This document shows, piece by piece, positions 23,736 to 36,133 of a DNA stretch of 64,000 nucleotides. This DNA is from Xanthostigma xanthostigma. Its lineage: Eukaryota > Arthropoda > Insecta > Raphidioptera > Raphidiidae. The stretch spans positions 47,503,665 to 47,567,664 of the forward strand of contig OY754468.1 of assembly GCA_963575645.1 (NCBI GenBank), given 5' to 3'. A program made the position numbers and the translations under genes. The notes beneath the pieces are model-generated. The model did not search any database, was not told the DNA's origin, and saw only the letters and a program-made list of their open reading frames with translations. Positions within the stretch are counted from its first letter, which is position 1. Each line of letters opens with the position of its first letter.

Positions 23736-24344
23736 TCTATACTTAATATATAAAGCTGAAAAGTTTGTTTGTTTGTTTGAACGCGATAATCTCAGGAACT
23801 ACTGGTTCAAAATGAAAAAAAATTTTTTTGTTGGATAGCTCATTTATCGAGGAAGACTATAGGCTATATAATATTACGCTACGACCATTAGTAGCGGAGC
23901 TTTAATGAAAAATATTGCAAAATGTATCTCAAAAATAAGCTTCTATTCATGTGAAATGCATTTATTAGATATACTCGTAATAGCGATGTGAAAACACAAC
24001 CTCAGGTGGATCAATCGGTAGAGTATGCGACTGTCAATATCAGGGTCGTGGGTTCGAGCCCCACGTTGGACGAATATATTTTTATTTATTTTTTTTTTTT
24101 ACATTGCTTTCTTCTACGGCTTACATTTAAATTTATTTTAATTTTATTTAATTAATTTAAAAAAAAATTTTAGTTAAAAAAATTTTAAATACTGCTTTTT
24201 ATCGACAAAAACTTTTGAACGGTAACTCCGATCATCATGAAATTTGTACACATTCATCTCGCTAAACTAAAATGAATGTGCGTACTCATGTACCTCCCCC
24301 CATTCTTTCTTTTGTACCCGGGTGAAACCGGGCGGGATCGCTAG
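23736..24344 (+). mobile_element. Non-autonomous Helitron carrying a tRNA-like block
   Basis: It begins TCTATACTTAATATATAAAG, passes through GTTTGTTTGTTTGAACGCG, and ends with the hairpin CCCGGGTGAAACCGGG and CGCTAG, inserted between A and T. The reversed copy at 62152-62490 shares both ends but lacks the interior segment of about 270 bases here, which contains the tRNA-like sequence at 23998-24072. Confidence 0.88.
23998..24072 (+). pseudogene. tRNA-Lys-like pseudogene inside a Helitron
   Basis: ATCGGTAGAGTATGCGAC and CAGGGTCGTGGGTTCGAG with CCCCACGTTGGACG match the 3' two-thirds of eukaryotic tRNA-Lys. The anticodon position reads GTC, the anticodon stem is mispaired and the acceptor stem does not pair, so it is not a working tRNA. 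Both internal promoter boxes remain recognisable. It could be a captured tRNA or a SINE head inserted in the Helitron. Confidence 0.7.
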
Positions 24345-26839
24345 TGTTATATAAAATAATAATTGTGCATTTCCAGTGTATATTTTGCACATCGAGTTAT
24401 CGTACTCTAACCGAAAATCTAGTTTGTTCTTAGATTATGCCCGCTCATTATAAATAGATGGATTGTAGATTATAGATGCTCGACAGCTTAGCTCTAAACA
24501 CTTTTCGTGTATTTTTTCTCCGCTAAGTTTCCTTCAAAATCTATATTTACCCGCACGCGGCTCTGCAGGTGAAATCGACGTTCACGAAAGCGGTGGCAAA
24601 TCGGGTACTAAAATAAAATTTAAATCTTCTTACGACAGCACTTGAGATAGGATACTGTAAACATACTTGACAGTTGATATCAGAAAATATGTCACAAGTG
24701 TCGCTTTCGATATACGGGACTATAGAAGTCTGGATAGCTTATATAACATGCAAGCAGGATACCTGAAAATAAACTTCAATGGAAAATACAGTTCGGTAAT
24801 AGAGTCAATAATAAGTTCTTTCCATCTGTAGATGAGTTGGATTTTTCGGGATCAAATACCTACCACTTGGGGCTTGAACATAGCCGAGCGTATTAAAATT
24901 TTAATTACCTAAATAGAAAAAATAATAACAAATCGCAAATATAAATTAGTACTTAACCCCAATAAATCTCGTATTTCTCAATCCAATATTTAAAACATGT
25001 GCCATTAAAAAAATTGGGCTTTTGAATGAAATTTTTTTTTGTCATAAATGGAAAGATCGTACATAAGTTTTATAACAAAAGTATTTTTCTTTTTTTTATG
25101 TTCGTTATAATTCAAAAGTTATATCAAATTAAAAATAAATTTTTGTACCCAGTTCCGAGAACGCGCCGACATTTCCCGAACATAATGTGACGTCATAATG
25201 TTAATTTCTATTATCATCACATGCAATTGACATAGTGTTTTAACACTTTTAACCACTCATTGATTGAATACAGTAAATATATTAAGAAATTTATCAAAAT
25301 GTCGAATCTTAAATGTAATCGTGCTTGTCAACAATATTTTTTTATACTAAATTTAGGATAGTTTTAGTCAATACACATGTAGAAGCCATTGATAGTATAC
25401 TGCGTATATACATTTTAGCAATATGACGTCACAATTGTCAAAATTAAAAAAAGTTTTTTGAAAGTTTTTCGTATCGATTATCAATATCATTTATAATAAA
25501 TTTTTAAAATACAGTAAAAAAATCGATAATTTTTTTTTTCAAAAGCCTAATTATCCAGTAAACAATCCATCAAAAATGTATTGATAAAAATATATATAAT
25601 TCGTAGAGAAATTAGAAACAATTTGACAGTAGTTTAAAAGTTACCGACTAGTAAAGTATGAACAACTTCTTTAATGCTGCTTTTTGAAGTAAAACTTCTT
25701 TATACGCACGCTTGACTTGGGAAGTAAGCTGGTGAGTGCGTGGCGAGAGATTTACGTAAGTGTGATCGGGCGAGGCGAACGGAAGTTGAGAGGGAGATAT
25801 AAGTTAGTGAAGATAGAAAGAGGATGACAAATACGTCACTGGCTAGTGGCGCCATCAGGTGGCCGAAAATATAAGCAGTACTAACAATAGAATGACACAT
25901 ACTTTACTTGCCAGTGGCGATATCGGGTGACAGAAAAAGTTTTGTAAACCTACTTTAAACAATATTTCAAAATCCAACGAGAGCTAAGTAATTGCAATGT
26001 ATTACTTTTGTTTTCATTATCTTTATGTTTATATTTCTTTCTTCTTACATTAGACTGTTCATTTCGTTCTTGAACAATTTTATAAATTAATATTTTGTTC
26101 AATACATAAAATATTCTACGTTTAAAGTGAATAAAATTGTAAATTCATTAAGTTGTGAATTTTCGGGTGATTAATAACAAATTATGGCAGGAAGAAGTTT
26201 AACTCGTTTTTTTTTTTTGGTTTAACATAATTTGCCGATCTAAAAGACTGCAGTGTTGTCAGGTAAAAAGTTCTCTCAGACTTTTTGAAACTGAAACACA
26301 ACTTGCAGTTTTCTAAGAACTTAGATTTTAAAAACTTACAACATAAAGTGCTAAGTACATTTTATAATTCCACTGGCGTATATGTGATACTTTCAACCAA
26401 AAAAAAATTTAAATCAGTTCAAATTATAAATGAGTATAAAGGCGTAAAAAACTCTTTCTTTCAAGTAATAAATTCTGACAGTTTGAAAAAGTGCGTCTTC
26501 AATAAACTTGGCTAACCATAATAGACGTATAGACAGTGATAAATCGGTCGCGTTCATATGACAAATTGAGATAAATGTAATTATTATTTATCTTTTTATT
26601 TTGTATGAGCTACGCACATAGACCAAGACATAACACTACAATGAAGTAACCGACTCTATTGGAACAGAACCTCAGTCACTTTTTGCAAGATTTTTGGGTA
26701 TTTTTCGATCAGAAAATCCACAATTGAAAAAAATTTAAGGTAAAAGTACTTTAGAATTCTATCTACTAGTCCCGAAAGTTCTTCTGTAGTTTTAGCACTA
26801 AATTTGACCATAATAATTCAGTATCTACTAAAACTGCAG

Positions 26840-27000
26840 TGTAAACTCCATTTAACGTCACTCGATATAACGACAAATACCCTCAAAACGTCGAAATTAC
26901 TTAACTCTAGCTGGTTTACCTTGTTGCTCATACAATGACACACTCTAAATAACGGCACACCCACTCTAAATATCGACAACAATACGTCATCATTAAGCAA
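26840..27000. mobile_element. Pogo/Tigger-like end, decayed
   Basis: GCAGTGTAAACTCCATTTAACG is followed by repeated AACG words (CGATATAACGACAAATAC) typical of pogo-type termini. The neighbouring 27000-27560 may be the body of the same element; I could not recover a transposase frame. Confidence 0.4.
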
Positions 27001-28204
27001 TATTAAGTTTGTTATTTGGTTTCCTTGTTGTCGGCATCATGCGTACCGAAGATTCTAGCACGGCTAGAAAAGAATTGCAGGCGATCGACTGACGGTCGGT
27101 CGTTGCTAGTTGCAGATGCTGGTTTAATGTGTATTCCATTAAATAACAGGCTTTGCAGGTCCGTGTTTGATAAGTGAGCGCGGTGATTTTTAATACACGG
27201 CTACGCTCGGTTTAAAATAAAATTTGTGTCAAAAACGACATCAACGCCAGTAAAGCTGCAGATAAAGCATATTAGTGCGTTAACAGCACATCCACGTTTT
27301 GAAAACGGTTGGTACTTTGTGAGTATAGGCCTTGTATATTATTCTCTGTCAGCATTATCTGCAGAAAGCACACTGACTGTGTCACATTTATGTAGGTTGA
27401 CGCTTGCGCAATAGACACTCATCGATCGCAAACATTTTTTACAGTGAGATTTCACATGTAGTATATGCAGAACTGAAGTATCTGCACGCTTTGGCGTCAA
27501 AGCTGTTACGGTTATAAAGCCGGATTAAAAACCTTTCGTCAACTGTATAGCGTACATTGTATCTGTGGCCGAAAAGACAAAACCGCTTCTGACGATTGAT
27601 TCATCTAATTCTACAATTTTTCTCTGGAATTGAAAATTGCATGAAAGTATTTGATCTGCCGCTATCCGCGGCTCCTCGTGCGTTTGAGATGAAACATGGC
27701 AACCAGTGGAGGCTTCGGTTCCACCGTATTACATTATTGCCCGTACCTCCACCATAAAATTACTGTACTTCCACCATGTACTTAAACTAAGCAGGTTTAT
27801 TTAGGATATTTATTTTTGGCTAAAATGAAATATAGGCTGTAATACTCAGAGATAGTGTAGCTTTTTATTAGTGGAAGAATTTTTAGGGTTGGTTCAGCAC
27901 TTCCAGAGATTACTACAAACAAACATGCAAACAGATAATTCTATTTTTTTGTTAAACTTGACTTCAAAACTGTTTATTAACCATCAAATGAGTATATTGA
28001 TTACAATATCTCGAAGTGGCGACATCGCGAATACCGTAAACAAGAGAGCATTTTTTGAAATCTTAATGATTCACCTTTAAAATAAATGAAGGGAAAGATT
28101 GGCTTTACTAAAATGAAATGACGAACGTTTAACGATCCAAGTGCTTTCGAAACACCTTTCCACCAAACGAACAATTGGCTCACCGAAGCCAGATAAAAAA
28201 AAAA

Positions 28205-28389
28205 TGGTTGTCTGTAAAGTCGGTTTACGGACGATAGTTTTACGTGATAACGTATTCCGCTCGAATATCATATTTAATAATACATTACTGCGCTCTCGCT
28301 TGCACGCACAGGGTCAGGCGGAACGTTACACTTTTTCGTGCGTGCAGCTGGTGTTTCATCAATTTATAAGACGTTATCACGTCAAAAAC
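28205..28389 (+). repeat. Family A repeat, short copy
   Basis: It runs from TGGTTGTCTGTAAAGTCGG to ATCACGTCAAAAAC. It keeps TTTTACGTGATAACGT and ACGTTATCACGT at the ends and CACTTTTTCGTGCGTGCAG inside. Confidence 0.8.
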
Positions 28390-28393
28390 TTAG

Positions 28394-28677
28394 TCCGCCA
28401 TCTTTAGAAGTCCGCCATATTGGATTTAGAGTGACGTCACACAGCTAACCATGCATTGTCATTCAAACTAAACGTGTATACAAATTTTCATCTCAATCGG
28501 TTGATGATATCTGCTTCAAAATTACCGAAGGCATTTCCGCCATCTTTAGAAGTCCGCCATATTGGATTTAGAGTGACGTCACACAGCTAACCATGCATTG
28601 TCATTCAAACTAAACGTGTATACAAATTTTCATCTCAATCGGTTGATGATATCTGCTTCAAAATTACCGAAGGCATT
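28394..28677 (+). repeat. 142-bp direct tandem duplication
   Basis: Two essentially identical 142-base units start at 28394 and 28536 with TCCGCCATCTTTAGAAGTCC and contain GAGTGACGTCACACAGC. The unit resembles in layout the 122-bp array at 58.6-59.2 kb (CCGCCATCTTGG..., ATGACGTCAC). A further family A 3' end follows at about 28694-28841. Confidence 0.95.
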
Positions 28678-28693
28678 CTAGTCGCTCACTTAG

Positions 28694-28841
28694 TAACGTC
28701 AGGAACGTTACACTTTTTCGTGCATGCAGCCGGTGTTTCATCTTTTTTTTTTTATTTACATAGGTGGGTCGACACCTAGGTCATTCATCTTTTTATTTTG
28801 ACGTTATTCATCAATTTATAAGACGTTATCACGTCAAAAAA
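28694..28841 (+). repeat. Family A repeat, 3' end with an internal insertion
   Basis: GGAACGTTACACTTTTTCGTGC to ATCACGTCAAAAAAT matches the family end. About 70 bases beginning in a T-tract (28744-28810, with GGTGGGTCGACACCTAGG) interrupt it. Confidence 0.7.
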
Positions 28842-29746
28842 TTATATAGAATGTAAGGTCTCTCAAAATGATTCGATGAAAAAAAATTTTTTAATCAATT
28901 TTTGAAAGATATTAAGCGGTTAACTTTTTAAGTCATCGATAAAAAACTTTCTTGCACAAAAATGCTAATCAATTTTAAAACACTTAAACAATACGTGAAG
29001 GTCGGTTTGTTTTACTGCTGACGCAAAACTGTGAAATTCTTTGGAATTTTTACATAGTTACATATTTTTTAATGACCTCAGATCATAATATTTCCGAACT
29101 TTTTAAGTAAACATATTTGCGAAAAGTAATAACGTAAGTGCTCAGTAAAAAAAAAATGTTAGTCATGATCATAAATCTGAGAAAATGTTTAATAATAATT
29201 ATTTATATGCGTTTTCAGTTTTGATTTTAAAAGCTATTGCATTTGATTAACCTTGATATTGAAATATTCCTTAAAAAACAAGTCTTAATACTAAAATTTA
29301 ATACACGTACAGCAATCTCCCACTAAACACTATTACTTTATTTCGTGTGAATAAAGCACGACGTTTTATTTTTAAAGCGATCAACTACCATTGTTAACTG
29401 AACTTCAATTTATTAATTATTATTTTGAATATTCTATCGATTCCTTTACCAATTCTCGGGCTAGATTATGTGTAAAAATCACGCTTTTTATAACATCGGC
29501 AAATAGTATTCCTGCAGAATCAAATCAAATGACAAGTTTTGTCATCCCTAGTTCTAAGTAATGTAAATTCTTAGAAATATTTACAAACGCGTCTTTTAGG
29601 ACATTCCGTAAATTATTTTGTAGACAGTATGTCCTTGGTTACAAATCGCATTCAATAATTTAAAATATTCATTAAGTTGCATTTCAGTTCAGGCTTGGAT
29701 TAAACTATTTTTCTTACTACAAACTGAAATATAATAAAAAAAAAAT

Positions 29747-29783
29747 AATAATAATAATAGTAATAATAATAATAATAATAATA

Positions 29784-29814
<31 letters not shown>

Positions 29815-29818
29815 TATG
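29747..29818. repeat. (TAA)n microsatellite, tail of the adjacent SINE
   Basis: About 70 bases of TAA repeats with occasional TAG units. On the minus strand these form the (ATT)n 3' tail of the SINE at 29819-30116. Confidence 0.95.
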
Positions 29819-30116
29819 TAATGTGTTTAACGTTCGTGTCTAGACTTCTATGTCATAACAGACGCCATTCGCACCATTACTATTTTCCATCTATCAAATT
29901 TTGAGCATAGGAGTTTGACAGGTAATCGGCCATGACCTTGAATAAGGAACCATCTCGATATTTATCTGGAATTGTTGAGGGAAACCATGGAAAACCGTTT
30001 CTCGGCGACAAGCAGTATAGGAAAAAGTCCCAGCTACATCTGCCCCCGCCGGGATTCGAACCCGGCATCTTCCGAATGCGAGTCTAGTGCCCTCACCACT
30101 ACGCCACCCCGCTCGG
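29819..30116 (-). mobile_element. Full-length tRNA-derived SINE
   Basis: On the minus strand the head is GAGCGGGGTGGCGTAGTGG, with B-box GGTTCGAATCC, the body CAGATGTGGCTGGGACTTTT, CCAGATAAATATCGAGATGG and CCTGTCAAACTCC, and an (ATT)n tail. Six partial relatives occur in this window (421, 6850, 8188, 23412, 62033 and tail pieces), so the family is abundant. The head is tRNA-like but I could not identify the parental tRNA. Confidence 0.92.
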
Positions 30117-31189
30117 TAACTAAAATATGAAACACAGTATATTCAGTCTAAATAAAATTGAGAACCACTGAGTGTTCGAAATTACGGAAACTTCTTCAGA
30201 CAACCGAATTTCTTTATTGACCATCTTCTAAAAAAATGGATAGAAGTGTTACATAATATTATACTTATTTTTTTATAATGTCTACCGTTAAAGATGACTA
30301 AAATACAGAGATTAAATTTTCTTAGGGCGTTTTTCATAACTTTGGGCAATATTTTCTTCTATTCTATATATCATTTTGTTTTGATCTGATGATTATATTT
30401 ATTAAAACTTGTTGCCATTCATGTATAAAGTTTGTCTTTTTCCTAGTATTAATTAACGCAAATTTTAAAGAATTAATTCCTAATAATATAATAAATTAAA
30501 TTAAAAATAATATAACACACTTACCTGAATATCTGAAATTAATATAACATACTTACCTGTATATCTAACCTTTTTTAATATCATAATATGTATCTTTGTG
30601 CTAATGACTTCGAGTCGAAGCACCTTTTTTTTTGTTTATAATAAAAAAAAATTCCTAATAATTGAATGTTTTAATGGTAAACGCATGCGCGTTCGAGATC
30701 TAGGAACTTGGAAACAGTTTGATAATTTTGTTTCTAATACAATTACAATAATTCCATGGGCTGAATGGACCCTGACCAGTAATAAAATGAAACCGATACA
30801 ATATGTTTAAGGATGTACGTATTTAGCAAAACTACAAGCCGTATAGAGAAAACCGATATTGTTCATTCGACGTAATAATACGATTATACAAGGTGTATCT
30901 GCATCTCTGTTTCACGAAATACTCTCTCTCTCTTTCTCGTCTTTAATCACCGCATCATTTATGCATAATGGTTCAAACGGTCACGGAAAAAATACTACAA
31001 TACCTGCCGAGTTTAGAATTTTAATTTACAATCAGCTGTTCTACGTCGACTTCTAATTGAATGTAGGCAGGGAAGGTGATTGTAAAATGAAGAGAATAAT
31101 TGGTTACTCCTTTTCAGAGGTATTTTCATTCACTTTTTACTTGTTTTTTTTTATGAGCATGATGATTTTGTAAAAGTTTCGATAGATTT

Positions 31190-31790
31190 CGATTTTCGTC
31201 AAAAATCACATTTTTTAAAGGGGTATGCCTTGAAAAAATTAAGAATGCTAACAGAAAAAATTACGCTGAATTTAATGAGCGTAAGCAAACGTCCGTATCT
31301 CTTTTAGTTTGGACACTACGGCCATTCGAAGATTTTATATGATTTTCTGAAAACTATAAACGCAAATAACTTCTAAACCAAAAGACATACAGACGTTTGT
31401 TTGTGCTCGTTGGATTCAGCGTGTTTTTTTTATATAAGCATGGTGATTTTGCGAAAGTTCCGAGAGATTTTGGTTTACGTCAAAAATCGTATTTTTTTAA
31501 AGGGGTATGCCTTGAAAAAATTGCAAAAATCGAATTTTTCAATATACTTTTGAAATTGAGAATGCTTACAGAAAAACTTACGCTGAATTCAATGAACATA
31601 AGCAAACGTATGTATCTCTTTTAGTTTGGACACTACGGCCATTCGAAGATTTTATACGATTTTCTGAAAACTATAAACGCAAATAACTTCTAAACCAAAA
31701 GACATACAGACGTTTGTTTGTGCTCATTGGATTCAGCGTGTTTTGTTCTATAGCATGATGATTTTGCAAAAAATCCATATAAGAACCCTC
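31190..31790 (+). repeat. Two tandem copies of a 317-bp unit
   Basis: The blocks AAAGGGGTATGCCTTG, GTATCTCTTTTAGTTTGG and GACATACAGACGTTTGTTTG recur with a 317-base offset (for example 31384 and 31701). The copies are about 90% alike, with a small indel. Related wording (AACTTCTAAACCAAAAG) is at 13.4 kb, and similar structure is at 43.3-44.0 kb. Short open frames cross it but do not agree between copies. Confidence 0.85.
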
Positions 31791-32288
31791 ATAACGTTCA
31801 AACGGTAGAATTTCGACCACTGGGCACCGCTAGTATGGTATGGATAAATGTATTAATAAAATGTGCATAATTCATTAGCTATTAAATTATATATTTGTTT
31901 TGACATCTGCGTTGATTATTGAGCGCCGTCTTGCTTTTCTAATAAATATGTAACTCCTCTTGCTATTGTTGGTTTTATGATTATTCATATCAAAGAGTAC
32001 CTACCTACTAAACTTACTAGAATATTAAACAGGTTTTATTTACAATGCAAATATAATGAAACTTGAAAGTACCTCAGGCAAATTGTCGGCGTAGTGATAA
32101 AACTCGGTATATAATATATTATTTGGACAGACGGGATTTTAAAGTTCGGTAAACCCTGGGTTATTCAGCAATTGCCACCCAAATCTCCACTATTATTAAA
32201 ATTAAAAAAAAGAATATATTGGCTATTTATGATTTTGTGAAAAAAGTTTCCGTTTTCAAAACTTTATCATCCCTATAATTATGTACAC

Positions 32289-32928
32289 CAGGGGTCGGCA
32301 ACTGCGGGCCGTGACTGTTTTATAAATAAAAGTCTTATATACTTAACCTACATAAATAAATAATTAAATTAATTTTCACAAAACCTTTTTCTTATGATAT
32401 TGAGGATGTACTTACTACTTAGTCATTTACAAATGAACGTGATTGATCTCGAATCTAATGATACTCTCAAGAACTCTTTCTTTGAAATCAAAGGTCTTGT
32501 TTTTTATGTCAGTTTGCCATCTAATTTTGACGAATTGAAAAGGTTTGCTCTGCAATTAATTACAATTTTTGGTAGTACTTACTTATGCGAACAAACCTTT
32601 TCGATTCTCAATTACAGAAAAAATAAATATGCTTCTCGTCTCACAGATCAGCATTTCAGAGCTATTCTACGAATTGCAACTACAAACCTGGAAGCTAACA
32701 TAAAACAAATAGCCACTCAAATACGATCTCAAACGTCACACTAATTTTTGTTAAAGAACAGTTCTATTTTGAAGTACTCAGTTAAATTTTTAATGAAATG
32801 CAAATGAAATGTTTTTGAATTTTTAATATCACAAATACCTATTATTAAAATTATGAACAAGTGCGGCCCGCCTTTTTTTCAAATTTCCACTATGTGGCCC
32901 TTGCTTGCCAAAAGATTGCCGACCGCCG
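32289..32928 (+). mobile_element. Internally deleted hAT transposon with perfect 8-bp duplication
   Basis: The termini CAGGGGTCGGCAA and TTGCCGACCGCCG are flanked on both sides by ATGTACAC (32281-32288 and 32929-32936), a perfect 8-base target duplication. GCGGGCCG/GCGGCCCGC subterminal words accompany each end. At 640 bases it keeps only the C-terminal part of the transposase. Confidence 0.95.
32372..32744 (+). pseudogene. hAT transposase C-terminal fragment
   Basis: The open frame from 32394 ends with the hAT C-terminal dimerisation region. Diagnostic words are LPSNFDELKRFALQL, FGSTYLCEQTFSILNYRK and SRLTDQHFRAILRIATTN, as in transposases related to GTF2IRD2, ZBED and EPM2AIP1-type domesticated genes. 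Just upstream, KPFSYDIEDV is readable in a different frame (about 32378-32410), so a frameshift lies near 32410. The zinc-finger and catalytic parts are missing because the element is internally deleted, so no active transposase is made. The ATG at 32394 is not the ancestral start. Confidence 0.88.
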
Positions 32929-33027
32929 ATGTACACTATAAGGTTGTTATAAACTCAATTTTGTGCTGACCTAATTAGTCTATTTAAAATGAAATATTCG
33001 ACTAACAAACTTTATTAAAACATTAAA

Positions 33028-33057
33028 CGTTTCAGTCCGGATTTGGATCGTCTTCAG
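33028..33057 (-). ncRNA. Hammerhead-like motif, stem I poor
   Basis: On the minus strand CTGAAGA is followed by one spacer base, the hairpin GATCC...GGACT and GAAACG. It resembles the copy beside the Penelope-like relic at 39.2 kb (shared GATCCAAATCCGGA). Stem I strands do not pair convincingly, so this copy is likely inactive. Confidence 0.35.
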
Positions 33058-33204
33058 AATTAATTAATTTTAATCTATGTTACTTATATTTAGGTAAATT
33101 ATATTTTAAGATACAGGACCTATAGCAGTTCATTCGTTATTAAAGAGTCTAACAATTAGTTGCATTTTTGCAAAAACATGAACGAGAGATTTCAAAAACA
33201 TTAA

Positions 33205-33628
33205 GAGTATTCGTCCCTGCAAATACCTCCTGCACCCTTCATCTCAAATCTTTTCCCCTCGCCTAAAAACGGTTCGCGCTCTCCCGACGCTATTTTTAAA
33301 GCTAGAGGGTTCTGGTAAACGCCAAATGAAAGACAAAAAAAAATCAGACTACAGATCGTTCAGGCGAATTTTTTGAAAAACAGTTTCGCCTACGTGTGAA
33401 ATATTACGTAACTTATTATTTTTTTCAAAAGGTTGTAAGTTTTTTCAGAAATTTTTTTTTCAAAAAATTCGCCTGAAGGAACTGTAGTCTGATTCTTTGT
33501 CTTTCATTTGGCGTTTACCAGAACCCTCTAGCTTTAAAAATAGCGTCGGCAGAGCGCGAACCGTTTTTAGGCGAGGGGAAAAGATTTGAGATGAAGGGTG
33601 CAGGGGATATTTGCAGGGACGAATACTC
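33205..33628. mobile_element. TTAA-flanked foldback element
   Basis: Inverted arms of about 170 bases start GAGTATTCGTCCCTGCAAAT and include CTTTTCCCCTCGCCTAAAAA and GGCGTTTACCAGAACCC (in one orientation). TTAA lies on both sides (33201-33204 and 33629-33632). Confidence 0.88.
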
Positions 33629-34568
33629 TTAAGTTGTATGTATCTCTTTTTCACAAATCAGTTTTTAATTTCATATTTCTGTCATAATTTGATTTCTTAT
33701 TTAATGTATTATTTCCATGTAGAATAAACGGTCAACAGATTATTCCGAGAAATCTATCCGCGGCAGCAAAATTATAATAGATTTTTTTTATTATATTTTC
33801 AAATGAAAAATGATTATATTATATCTTACAATGAAGCTGTGTATAATATTTTCCTTTTTTTTGTTTAAATGATCATGACCGTATAAGTAATAAATATAAA
33901 GTGATTATCTCCATTGTTAAATCCATTATTTATGCACAATCAACAAGGTATAATGTTTTTCTTTGACCTTTTCTGTTCTTCTTCATTAACAATGAGTGAA
34001 GATACCTCATTTTCCGTTTTTTTATATAAAATATGCCATACAATGTATGCATAATTAAACTGGAATTAATGTAGGTACATGTAAAATATTAATAATTAAA
34101 GATACATTATATGCGTACATAATTTTTTTGTATCCTCTCGTTAATCGTAAAAAGATTCATAATGATGTTATTTTGCCTTGCTTTATTGTCTTAATGAGTT
34201 ATTTTACAATTTGTTTATCCTCCGATCAAAAAATTTCATGCGGTTTTCTTTATATTACGAAACAGTTGAAAGTTTATTGGATGCCAATGATGTGACGACT
34301 GTCAATTTTTAGAATATCTGTCAAACGCGAGTATTCAGTTTTCAAATCTGACGCCATTTGTTCAAGGTTAAAATTTGGCAGCTGATTGGCCGCGCAAGTC
34401 ACACGTTCATATTTGTAACAGTTGATTATTATTTATTAATACTCCAAAACTTTATTACCTAATGTTAAAAGTAAAGGTTAATAAAAGATATAATAGCAAG
34501 ATTTTTGGTGTGGACTGTAGAACTTTAAACATCCATAACTTCTAAACTATTTTTTTGAATGCGCTTAG

Positions 34569-36133
34569 GGGCCATTCATTAATTACGTAAGAGTCTCGAG
34601 GGTGAGGGGGAGTTCTCAAAATTTTACCATGCTCTTATCTCGAGAGAGGGATGGCCAAAGCCAATCTTACGTAATATTTTTTTAGTCGAAATGCGTGATT
34701 TCTAACATAGATGATGGATATTTGAGAGAAAAGTGTTGGGAGAAACAACTATTAGACCTATTTTTTCTTTTTAAATGTACAATTCTATTTATACATATTT
34801 TTATTTTAAAAATTACGATATTTAAAAAAACTTACTTTTATTATAAAACTGATATTCCAAAGACTAGACAATTATCTAATAATATTATAATCATAATCTA
34901 AATTCCACAATAATATAATGGACAATGGTAAACAGGGCCCTCGTAAGGCCTCACGCCGCCCGCGTGCGGGTTCATAATTGACGCCCCTTATTGGGGATAA
35001 ACTCACTAGACGATATGTCAAATTGAAAAACGTTAAAAATCCTAAATAACTAATACTGTAAGTGCAATTAATAGAAACTTTATTTCTTATAAATATAAAT
35101 AAACTGTAAAAAAAATATTTAAACATTGTTATGTAAAATAATTCAAACGAAACACAATCATTGAAACATATAGAGCTAAATTTGATTCTGAAATATATTC
35201 AATTAAAATGAAACACATTAAACAGTGAATTTTGAAAATTCACTCGTACAGAGTGAATTTCAAAAATTCTCTCTTCACGTTAAAAAAATCACTCCGCGGA
35301 GTAAACTGTTCTCTACAAAAACAGTTTACTCCGTGCGATTTTTCACGGCGTTCTTCTCCTGTCGTAATGAGACACAAATTTAGTTTCACCGCTGAGCTGA
35401 GAGAATTCATTAAGTCAAAATAATCATTAGTTTATCAATTAGGAAAAATGAATACCAGTGCAATTAATAAAAACATAAATACCATTACGACTGAATGTGA
35501 ATCCCCTGAAATTAACCTGCAATTTTTTCCGTACTGCACTCACATGAGGGATAGAATATATTATCAATTATATCATTCAGGTGCACAAGTCTTACGTAAA
35601 AAAGTATTTTGTTGATTGAAAAATACTTTACTTCACTCGCACTCTTGCAGGAATCGACAGGAAAATTCAAGATATAAACATACGCGGGAGTCTCCCAATA
35701 GGGGCGCCCTGTCTACGCGCTGATGTGAATTAACTATCAAATCGAAAATTGCGCACGAAATATTTCGAATTCGAATTTCATTAAAAAATAAATAACTACT
35801 CGTAAGAGTTTTTACGCAGGCTTGAATAAAATTGATATAATATCAGTTATATATTTTTTCTATACAGTACAAAAAACATAACACAACCAGGCCATTTGCC
35901 GCCCCTTGAATGTGCCGCCCGCGTGCGTCGCACGCATCGCACTATAGGGCGCGAGGGCCCTGATGGTAAAATCTAAATTATCTTTTAAAGAATAAAAACT
36001 ATTGATTAACGACAAATTAGGAGTTTTAGTACAATTAATCTTTTTCAAAAACCAGATAAAATCTTACGTAAGAAGGGTTAGGGGGAGTCCGAGAAATGGC
36101 CAAAATCGTCCTTACGGAATTAATGAATAGCCC
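34569..36133. mobile_element. MITE with GGGCCATTCATTAATT termini, split by a hAT element
   Basis: The left end GGGCCATTCATTAATTACG and the reverse complement of the right end (GGGCTATTCATTAATTCCG) match, followed by GTAAG and related words. The hAT element at 34933-35962 lies inside; removing it leaves about 530 bases. Superfamily unassigned. Confidence 0.8.
34933..35962. mobile_element. hAT element with perfect 8-bp duplication, nested
   Basis: The ends CAGGGCCCTCG and CGAGGGCCCTG are inverted, with related CCGCCCGCGTGCG words subterminally. ATGGTAAA flanks both sides (34925-34932 and 35963-35970). It is 1030 bases with no recognisable transposase. Smaller inverted words (GTAAACTGTT/AACAGTTTAC) lie at about 35290-35335. 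Confidence 0.93.

Noticed and set aside
23998..24072. A functional tRNA with anticodon GTC
   Set aside because: The T-arm resembles tRNA-Lys but the acceptor stem does not pair and the anticodon stem is mismatched; it lies within a Helitron.
27226..27414. 62-codon frame near a pogo-like end as a transposase fragment
   Set aside because: No helix-turn-helix or DDE motif is readable; the frame is short and uncharacteristic.
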